Positions 56,438-64,000 of a DNA stretch of 64,000 bases are shown here, one piece after another. The notes under the pieces are model-generated. The model saw only the letters and a program-made list of their open reading frames with translations. It was not told the DNA's origin and did no database searches. Origin of the DNA: Erpetoichthys calabaricus (Eukaryota > Chordata > Cladistia > Polypteriformes > Polypteridae); assembly GCF_900747795.2 (NCBI RefSeq), contig NC_041401.2:158819233-158883232 (forward strand). The letters are read 5' to 3'. Position 1 is the first letter of the stretch; each line of letters begins with the position of its first letter. The position numbers and the translations under genes are program-made.

Positions 56438-56882
56438 ATACACTGGTATGTGTGTCTTTCTAAACAATGTCCAATCATATTAATTTGCACCAAGTGGACT
56501 CCAATCAATTTCTAGAGACATCAAGGATAATTAAAGAAAACAGGGTGCACCTGATCACAATTTAGAGTGTCACAGCAAAAGGTCTGAAAACTTAAAAGTG
56601 AGAGATGTCAGTTATAGATTTTTCATAAGTTTTCAAACCTTTCTGAAAACGTTTTCATTTTATCAATACAAGTTATTTAGTTTATACTGAGGGACAAAAA
56701 TGACAAAAATGTATCCATTTAAAATTAAATCTACAACATAATAAAGTGAAAAGAAAATGAAAAGAAAGTGAAGGGGTCCAAATTGCTTCTAAATTCACTA
56801 TACACACATAATCTACTAACTGTAGATTATGTGAAGTTAACAGAAATTACATTATACACACACACACAAACTTTATAAATAC

Positions 56883-56983
56883 CTGAGATGCTCGTATTTC
56901 CACACACCCTCATCCTGTCCTTCTGGTGGTTCTAAGATCTTATCAATGTTCGAACAATCTGAGCGAATGTTCTGTTGAATGTA
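56883..56983 (-). CDS. MOB4: MOB4 exon 3
   Basis: Encodes [20 protein letters not shown] and [13 protein letters not shown] plus two bases of Arg75 (residues 42-74). One change from human (Ala to Ser). Acceptor TTCTATAG, donor GTATTT. Confidence 0.97.
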
Positions 56984-57053
56984 CTATAGAAAATAAATAG
57001 CAGAACATTAATTATATCTGACAAACATCCTTGATATCGGACAGCTGAAAGGA

Positions 57054-58709
57054 TTTTTTTTATTTTTTTAATTAAAATTTGTTAAAAGCATGTAACATTC
57101 CATACAATCAAGTCTAACTTAACAAAACTAAAATCAAATCAACCCCCACCCACAAGAAAGATAGGAAGGCCAACAACCAGAGCAAAACTGTTAAAGAGTA
57201 GTAAAGAGAGAAGAGTCTTTTCCCACAATATAAATGCTTATTCTAAAATGTTATTGATTAGGTCCTGCCTGGTTTTAAAAAAAGTTTTGTACAGATCCTT
57301 TAAGTGAGAATTTGATTTTTTCCATTTTCAAATAGTATAGAACATCAGTTACCCACTGACTTATAAGAGACGAGTTAGGATTATTCCAGTTTAGCAAGAT
57401 AAGTCTACATGCTAGTAGTGAAGTAAAGGCAATTACAGTTTGTTTGTCCTTCTCCACTTTAGCAAATCTGGGAGTACACCAACCACAGCCGTTAATGGAT
57501 TAGGAGGGATTGTGACAGCAAGGCTGTCTGAGAGGCATTTAAAAATTTTCGTCCAGAAGAATATTAATTTGGTAGATGCCCAAAACATGTGGCCCAGTGA
57601 AGCTGGGGCTCGACTGCAGCGTTCGTAGGTTGGATCTTACCCTGGAAACATTCTGGACAATTTCAAACGAGATAGATGGGTTCAATAAAAATTTTTATGT
57701 TGAATAATTGAATGTTTTGGACATACGGAGCTAGAGTGAATTCTGTGCATGGCTGCCCACTCCACTGTGCTCTGGGATCTTTAAAAGAAAGGGACTTTAA
57801 AATGTTTTTATATATTAAAGAGATGCTGTCTTGAGTCCCCAAGTCTGATCAATCTCTCTTCTGGAATAGAAATAGGTAGGAGGTGAGGAAAATTGGGCAG
57901 ATTTCATTTAACAAAGTTTCTAATTTGAAAATTGTGTTGATGGGAGATTAAATTTGGAGGATAACTGTTCATAGGATGCAAAGACATTATCTATATACAA
58001 ATCTCTAAATGATTTAATCCCATATGTTTTCCAAACATTAAAAACTGTATGTTCGAGAGGGTGGAAAAAGGTGGTTATCATGTAGAGGTTCCACAGATAA
58101 AATATTCGCTAACTTAAAGTGCTTTCTACATTGGTTGCATATTCTGAGTGAATGAAGGAGAACTGGGTTGTTAGTATACTGATGATACTTTGTATTTACT
58201 GTTGTACAAAGCAAGGAATATAAAGAAGTGCTGCAGGATTTAATTTCTATTGCGGACCAAGCCAGTGTGTGTTCATCTATTTGTGTCCAGGTTTTTATAG
58301 CTTGTATGTTTGCCGCCCAGTAATAAAACTGAAAATTAGGTAGAGCCATGCCACCTTCTGATTCAGGTCGTTGTAGGGTAACCTTTTAAATGTGTGGATT
58401 TTTCGAATTCCAAATAAATGAGGTTATGATTGAATCTAATGTCTTAAAAAGATTTGTTAATGTATATGAGGATATTTTGAAATAGGAACAGCTAAAGTAA
58501 GATGCAGGGTAGACCATCTATGCACGTCGTATCTCTACTTTTAATAAATCCAGTTTAGTCTTGTGTTATTACTGAAGGGAGCACTTTCTCAATCCTTCTA
58601 CCTAGGGCTTTGGAGAGTGGCATTTTTTTGCAACATCTATACATAAAGATATAGCTTCTGCTCGTGGGATGTTTATTAGTGACAGCAATGGGGTTGAATT
58701 CGGAACGTT
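57054..58709 (-). mobile_element. L1-type LINE, 5'-truncated
   Basis: Flanked by a 24-bp repeat (57,030-57,053 and 58,710-58,733, core TTGATATCGGACAGCTGAAA, one mismatch). A T-rich left end (57,054-57,080) is the antisense poly-A tail. The minus strand encodes fish-L1 ORF2 C-terminal pieces (FQFYYWAANIQAIKTWTQID, DVLYYLKMEK). Frames are broken. It lies in MOB4 intron 2, in the same orientation as the gene. Confidence 0.85.
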
Positions 58710-58733
58710 CTTGATATTGGACAGCTGAAAGGA

Positions 58734-59720
58734 ACTCTGAAAGTAAGCTTTTTTAACAATTATGATTATGTCATCTTTGTATTTACTTTAATTCCTTTTG
58801 GAAATGGGATGTAGACAAGGTTCCTCAGATCACAGCAAACAGTAATGATTTTTGCAGTTGCTTCTCTTTTTACGTTTTATTCATCTCTCCCCAATACCCA
58901 CTGGGTGTGATAAGAATAGCTACTAATCAACCTGTACAACAGTTCAATAGCTTTTCTGAGCAAATACCAGGGGGGGAAGCAAGGCAATGAAAAAAATCAC
59001 GATTAAAAATTTAATTATGATAACATTACAAAATATTCTGTTTATTTCTTGAGTGTTCTGAATCATTAGGCACAATCACCTATTTATCAAGCACTGTTTT
59101 ATACATATTCCTGCAATTCCAAAGGCTGAAGATGCACCACAGTATGTAAAGACACAATATAAACAAATGTCTACAGACTGAAGTCATTTGAACTTTAAGT
59201 GGACTTCAGGTGAAAGTCACGAGAGAAGCACTGACCAACTTCTAGAGGTTCTTCACAATAGACAATTTAAATCGTACCAAACTAAAAATAACTTAACATA
59301 TTGCCATCTTTGTTTACCTATGCAATAGTCCAGAAAGCTATAGTGTGAATTCCAGAATTACTGATAGCATGTCTGTCATCTAAAAGGATCAGATGTTGTG
59401 GACGTGGTGAAGTCGTTAAAGCCAGTGATTCCAGTTCAGACAGGTTCACGGAAAGCTGAATGTCTGGGATGTTCAACAAACAATAAATTTCTACTACTCA
59501 CTTTGAAAAGGTTCACAAAGGTATGCCTGACACTTCTACCCACCAAAAGCCCTGTCACAATACTTAGAGAAAGTTTTTAATTCAAGTTTCTATTATTGAT
59601 ACAGATGCTCATAATTGCCTACTGATGAATCATCATATGCAATATGTTCTCCTGCAAAATGCAAAGATATTTCTTTAATTTTAGTAAAAATTACAGTAAC
59701 ATTACAACCAGTACTTTTAC
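58734..59720 (-). other. MOB4: MOB4 intron 2, remainder
   Basis: Nothing recognised. Confidence 0.55.
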
Positions 59721-59783
59721 CTGTTGTACAGCCAGTGTACTGTCCATTTCCTCAAAGGATTCATCAGGCCAGTTATAAAAATC
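59721..59783 (-). CDS. MOB4: MOB4 exon 2
   Basis: Encodes [21 protein letters not shown] (residues 21-41; human has D where this has the first E of FEEMD). Acceptor TTTTCAG, donor GTAAAA. Exon 1 is not in the remaining 4.2 kb as far as I can see. Confidence 0.95.
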
Positions 59784-59873
59784 CTGAAAATTAAAAAATA
59801 AACAGATGAAAATGGATCCTGCAGTAGCAAAAGAGATACACGTTTATATATACACACACACAACATATTCAGA

Positions 59874-59899
59874 TTTTTACACACACACACACACACACA
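59874..59899. repeat. CA microsatellite
   Basis: About 12 CA units in MOB4 intron 1. Confidence 0.9.
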
Positions 59900-60211
59900 T
59901 TTTGACAACATTGTTATTCTCTGATAAACAAATCAATTAAAGACATACCCTCAGTAAAGAACTGGTAAAATCTCCATCACATTTTAATCTTTTGTTGATA
60001 ATTAAACTCCATGAACAGAAATTAATTTGTGTTAATAAATCAAAAATATTGAAGTTCTCATTTATCAGTGTGGACTCTATTCTGAATACAAGCTGAAGCT
60101 CTGGCTTGTTACCATTTTTTTTATTTTTATTTTTTTTTTCCCAAAACATACTTCTACTTTGGCCATTTTAAAATTTCCTATAATTATTAGAGATGCTATA
60201 TTACATTTTAA

Positions 60212-61142
60212 TAGGGATGCACCGATACCGAAACAGGTATCTGGTATCGGCCTCGATACCACATTTTCTAAAGTATTCGTACTCGTTAAAAGTCCCCCGA
60301 TACCGGGGACTGATACCACGGTCTGAGAAATGTCTATGTTTGAGCGGCGTGTAAGGGGTTAATCACAGGCGCCGAGTGCCCGCCCCCAGACCCCGGCTGC
60401 AGCTCAGAGCGGGGAGAAGGCGAGGCGAGACATGTCAGCCGTGTGGAACTATTTCAAAGTGAATGAAGACGACAAAACAAAGGCAGACTGCAAATTGTGC
60501 TCAGCGAAATTGTCCAGAGGAGGCTCAAAAGGTAGCGCATTTAACACAAGTAATTTAATCAAGCACCTAAAATCCCAACACGACAACGAGTACAAAGAGT
60601 TTACCCACGCTTCTAAACCAACACAACCCACGCTGCAGCAAACTCTTGCAAGACGAGAGAAAATGTCCAGAGACAATCCACGTGCTGTGAAAATAACACA
60701 CGCAATTATCGAGTACATTGCATTGAGTGACCAGCCACTCTCGGAGGTAGAAAATGTGGGATTCCTGCGTCTCCTCCATGTTCTGGAGCCCAGATATGAT
60801 GTCCCAAGCCGCCGCTACATGACTGACACGGAGCTGCCTAAACTACACGACTCCGTGAAAAAACATATCCACAGCCTACTGCAAGCCTCCTCTGCGTTTA
60901 GTTTCACCACGGATATTTGGACAAGCAGTGTTAGCCCCGTGTCGCTAATTAGCCTAACCTCCCAGTGGATAGACGAGAGTTTCTTGTTTTTTTTGTTAAA
61001 TTATATGACTAAAGCTGTTACCTGTAAATTTAAATCATGTTTTTATTAAGTACTCGGTATCGGCAAGTACTCGGTATCGGCGAATACTGAAATGCAAGTA
61101 CTCGTACTCGTTTTCCAAAAAAGTGGTATCGGTGCATCCCTA
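60212..61142 (+). mobile_element. hAT element, 931 bp, keeps only a BED-finger ORF
   Basis: Ends TAGGGATGCACCGATACC and GGTATCGGTGCATCCCTA are perfect inverted repeats. An exact 8-bp duplication CATTTTAA lies on both sides (60,204-60,211 and 61,143-61,150). Extra inner repeats of TACTCGGTATCGGC type occur near the right end. The exact repeats and duplication suggest a young insertion. It is in MOB4 intron 1, opposite to the gene. Confidence 0.95.
60432..61049 (+). CDS. truncated hAT transposase, BED zinc finger plus start of catalytic domain, 205 aa
   Basis: The ORF begins MSAVWNYFKVNEDDKTKADC. Residues 4-56 form a BED finger: the aromatic WxxF start, CKLC (two Cys), then HLKSQH (two His). 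Residues about 70-170 match the region before the hAT dimerisation/RNase H core (SDQPLSEVENVGFLRLLHVL EP, SRRYMTDTELPKL). FTTDIWTS carries the family's first catalytic Asp. After about residue 183 the sequence departs from the family and ends within 25 residues, so the rest of the catalytic core and the C-terminal dimerisation part are gone. The finger is intact, so a product could bind DNA but not transpose. It most resembles ZBED1/ZBED4-type hATs. Expression is unknown. Confidence 0.88.
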   Translation: MSAVWNYFKVNEDDKTKADCKLCSAKLSRGGSKGSAFNTSNLIKHLKSQHDNEYKEFTHASKPTQPTLQQTLARREKMSRDNPRAVKITHAIIEYIALSDQPLSEVENVGFLRLLHVLEPRYDVPSRRYMTDTELPKLHDSVKKHIHSLLQASSAFSFTTDIWTSSVSPVSLISLTSQWIDESFLFFLLNYMTKAVTCKFKSCFY

Positions 61143-61150
61143 CATTTTAA

Positions 61151-61515
61151 ACTTCCTCTATATACTAGAGATCCAGTGTTACATTTTAAACATAAAAATT
61201 ACTCATTTATTCTCTACAATCATAAAAGCTCTCATCTAAAAATCTGACCATTCATGGCTTGTCTAGTCCAAAAATATTCTCCTAAACTGGAATGCCTACC
61301 AAAAAAATCCTCAGTTCCCAAGTAACTGTTTCACATGTCACTATTTCACATGGCATCAACTGGGTTCTACTACGACTTTGATAAATCACTTATAAAAATG
61401 CAACAGAAGAACAGTATGGTACAAAGTCAAATCTTTGACATACTGCATTATGGAGTACAAACAGAAGCAGATACAGCACAAAAGGAACAACATGAAATTT
61501 TGGGTGAGTATGCAC
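61151..61515 (-). other. MOB4: MOB4 intron 1, nothing recognised
   Basis: No exon or repeat signature. Confidence 0.55.
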
Positions 61516-61517
61516 TA

Positions 61518-62961
61518 CAGGTACTCCTCACTTTACGACCTATTTGCTTAACAACCACTCGCACTTACGACCAATCGAGTTTCGACCTGCAATTCGGGGA
61601 ATCCCCTTTCTCAGCTTGAGTGTCAGTCAGTGGCGAATGGTGACATGCGCACTGAGCGTACTATAGGCTTGCTATGCGCTTTTTCAGTCAGTTTCATTCC
61701 TACAAGCAGTCACTGTGTAACCTCGTTTTGTTTTACATATTTGTAACCCCAAAATAGTACAGATGTCGACAAAAAAAAAAAAGTATGGCATCATCTGGAG
61801 AAATTGTTAAGAAACGAAGGAAAGCTATCAACCTTGAAATGAAAATAAAAATCATACAAGACTATGAAGCTGGTAAAACAGGATCCTGCCCCAAGTGGAG
61901 GAGTTCAAGTATCTCAGGATCTTGTTCACGAGTGAGGGAAGAATAGAGCGGGAGATCGATAGGCGGATTGGTGCGGCATCCGCAGTGATGCGGACTCTGC
62001 ATCGGTCTGTCGTGGTGAAAATGGAGCTGAGCCGCAAGGCAAAGCTCTCAATTTACCAGTTGATCTACGTTCCTACCCTCACCTATGGTCATGAGCTATG
62101 GGTAGTGACCGAAAGAACGAGATCGCGAATACAAGCGGCTGAAATGAGTTTCCTCCATATGGAGTCTGGGCTTTCCCTTAAAGATAGGGTGAGAAGCTCA
62201 GTCATCCGGAAGGGGCTCAGAGAAGAGGAGTCAGATGAGGTGGCTTGGGCATCTGATCAGGATGCCTCCAGGACGCCTCCCTGGTGAGGTGTTCCGGGCA
62301 CGTCTAACCGGGAGGAGGCCCCGGGGAAGACTCAGGACACGCTGGAGGGACTGTCTCTCAGCTAGCCTGGGAACGCCTTGGGATTCTCCTGGAAGAGCTA
62401 GAAGAAGTGGCCGGGGAGAGGGAAGTCTGGGCATCTCTGCTCAAGCTGCTGCCCCCGCGACCCGATCTCGGATAAGCGGAAGAGGATGGATGGATGGATG
62501 GATGAAATAGCATGTGACTTGAAATTGGCACATTCAACAATTTCAACGATTTTAAAGGATAAAGTTAGAGTGAAAGAGGCGGTGAAATCATCGACAGGAT
62601 TTAAAGCCATAATAACTAGGCAGCGAAAAGGTCTTATTAATGAGATGGAGAAATTATTGGCAATCTGGTTTGACAACCAGATGCAAAATAATATGCCAAT
62701 AAGCCTTTTAATAATTCAAGCTATGGCACACAGTATCTGAGACTCTGAAGGCACGTGAAGGCGAAAAATCGACAGAATTATTTACAAATGACAATATGTA
62801 CATATGCATGTCTTTTTATGAAAAAAATTTGAAGTTTGTTGCATAATTTTATAATTTTACAACGATCCTATATTCCCGGCGCAAGCTCCTCACTTATCGA
62901 CCAATTCGCTTAACGACATAGTCGTCGGAACGGAACTCGGTCGTAAAGTGAGGAGTACCTG
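61518..62961 (+). mobile_element. Tigger (pogo) element interrupted by a LINE fragment
   Basis: TA-flanked ends CAGGTACTCCTCACTTTACG and the inverse CGTAAAGTGAGGAGTACCTG. Near 61,790-61,880 the plus strand encodes SGEIVKKRRKAINLEMKIKI IQDYEAGKT, and at 62,505-62,740 IACDLKLAHSTISTILKDKV, consecutive parts of a Tigger DNA-binding domain. They are split by the LINE piece. The DDE domain is deleted. Confidence 0.92.
61883..62504 (+). mobile_element. RTE-type (Rex3-like) LINE 3' fragment
   Basis: Reads EEFKYLRILFTSEGRIEREI DRRIGAASAV, KAKLSIYQLIYVPTLTYGHE LWVVTERTRSRIQAAEMSF and, after frame breaks, MRWLGHLIRMPPGRLPGEVF and RTRWRDCL. This is the C-terminal part of a very common fish LINE protein. 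It ends in GATG repeats (62,486-62,504), the tail reported for Rex3/RTE elements. 5'-truncated. Confidence 0.85.
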
Positions 62962-62963
62962 TA

Positions 62964-63604
62964 TATGATTTTATGCCAACTGTTTTGAAATCATCACAAA
63001 AATCACAAGAAAGTTGCTGAAGTCACTACTTGTAAGTAAGTATGAAAAAATATTTCTGACCCAGTCTCAGTGGCTTATGTGCACCAAATGGTTTACTGAA
63101 ATGTCAAAAAGAAACTCTGAAACCTTAATGTGAATGACTTTGTTGACCAATTCTGCATTTCACTTTCCGTTGTTCAATGATTGAATGATTTCAGTTGAAA
63201 TTAGCTTCTGCTGGGAAATACCACGATCAAGTCTTCAAATAATAAATACTGAGGAACAAATTACTAAAGACACTGTATTTTTGTACTTTAAAAACAGATG
63301 AGCATAGTGTCTGTCTTTTGTTCTTTTTGGATTCACACAAAATTGATGCAAAAAAAACCTCAGACTTCCTCTCTAAATCCAAACTGTTTTGACAGTTTAA
63401 CAACTTTTACTACAAAACAACAACAGATCATCACATTTGTAGCTTGCTTAGCATCATGTTTACTCCTGGAAAAATGAGCCAAAAGTGAATATTTTATTTC
63501 CAACAACAAAAAAATATATGTAACAGAAAAATGTAAATCCCAAAACTTCAACATAGATACAGTATGTCTATAGTCTACTGCTGTACTGATGTAGACTTAG
63601 AATA
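62964..63604 (-). other. MOB4: MOB4 intron 1, nothing recognised
   Basis: AT-rich, no signature. Confidence 0.55.
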
Positions 63605-63606
63605 TA

Positions 63607-63773
63607 CAGTGCATCCGGAAAGTATTCACAGCGCATCGCTTTTTCCACATTTTGTTATGTTACAGCCTTATTCCAAAATGGATTAAATTCATTTTCTTCC
63701 TCAGAATTCTACACACAACATCACATAATGACAATATGAAAAAAGTTTACTTGAGGTATTTGCAAATTTATTA
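63607..63773. mobile_element. isolated Tc1 terminus of the 12.1-kb family
   Basis: CAGTGCATCCGGAAAGTATT through TTTGCAAATTTATTAG matches 12,103-12,270 and follows a TA. The rest of the element is absent. Confidence 0.88.
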
Positions 63774-64000
63774 GTGACAACGTGTCTTGTGTAATGTTTT
63801 AAAACAGCCACCAACACACATAGGCACTGTTCGACCAGATGGCGGTGTCTTCAACAACTGGTTTGTGGACCAATGCCATCTCTGGACTGGTTTATCTACT
63901 ATACCCTGCAGGATCAAGTGACTGAAAAACACCTGCATGTCACCTCCAGTGGCAGTCTACTAGCAACTGTAACAAGTAAACTGTTTACTGTTACTTTTTG
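63774..64000. other. window edge, nothing recognised
   Basis: No homology to the MOB4 N-terminus was seen here. Confidence 0.5.

Larger units (their letters stand above)
54383..56812 (-). mobile_element. old Tc1-like copy with several insertions
   Basis: Terminal traces ATTCAGAAAGTACTCTGACC (left) and GTGAAGGGGTCCAAATTGCT (right). The transposase region, on the minus strand, is recognisable at 54,770-54,960 and 55,697-56,330 (for example CAGCATGATGCTGCCACCAT-like DNA), with many breaks. It has been interrupted by an unknown repeat (54,570-54,760), a newer Tc1 end (55,003-55,125) and a solo LTR. Confidence 0.65.

Noticed and set aside
59784-64000. MOB4 first exon
   Set aside because: No sequence encoding the expected basic N-terminus before DFYNW was seen in any minus frame; it must lie beyond the window.

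Overview
The window reads as vertebrate nuclear DNA from a ray-finned fish. It has introns with GT-AG boundaries, two single-copy host genes, and a dense mix of fish-type repeats: Tc1/mariner, hAT, pogo/Tigger and Helitron DNA transposons, L2, L1 and RTE-type LINEs, tRNA-derived SINEs, and TA and GATA microsatellites. The tRNA-derived SINE family resembles repeats I associate with bichirs and reedfish (Polypteriformes), but that placement is tentative.

Host genes. The last four coding exons of raftlin-2 (RFTN2, plus strand) lie at 7530-22058 and end in the family's VTCM terminus. Seven of the eight coding exons of the Mob-family STRIPAK subunit phocein (MOB4, minus strand) lie between 59783 and 38300; only the first coding exon (about 20 residues) is outside the window, and the total length fits the 225-residue human protein exactly. 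The two genes converge tail to tail, as they do on human chromosome 2.

Between the two 3' ends lies a compact GC-rich gene on the minus strand (about 29.99-34.97 kb) with at least 11 exons. It belongs to a fish-expanded family that I associate with the DUF6729 zinc-ribbon domain. Its central part looks like a DDE/RNase-H-fold transposase and its C-terminus carries a CCHC knuckle. I see about three frame conflicts, so this copy is probably decayed, or contains assembly errors. It is the least understood object in the window.

Layout. 1-7.5 kb: upstream RFTN2 intron or flank, filled with nested elements (Tc1 end, foldback element with a SINE in one arm, Tigger-like element split by a hAT MITE, a gypsy-type LTR fossil, a head-to-tail Helitron cluster). 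7.5-22 kb: RFTN2 exons separated by a full-length Tc1 with an intact 346-residue transposase, a degraded L2 LINE, and SINEs. 22-30 kb: RFTN2 3' UTR and intergenic DNA, with a hAT copy and a SINE. 30-35 kb: the DUF6729-type gene. 35-38 kb: a pogo-type MITE and a tandem duplication. 38-60 kb: MOB4 exons, whose introns hold a chimeric Helitron, a glycoprotein-like fossil ORF, Tc1 and mariner remnants, a solo LTR and an L1. 60-64 kb: MOB4 intron 1, with a hAT element that keeps only its BED-finger ORF and a Tigger element split by an RTE-type LINE.

No tRNA, rRNA, CRISPR or prokaryotic features were seen. Family names come from recognising protein and terminal motifs by eye; no searches were run.
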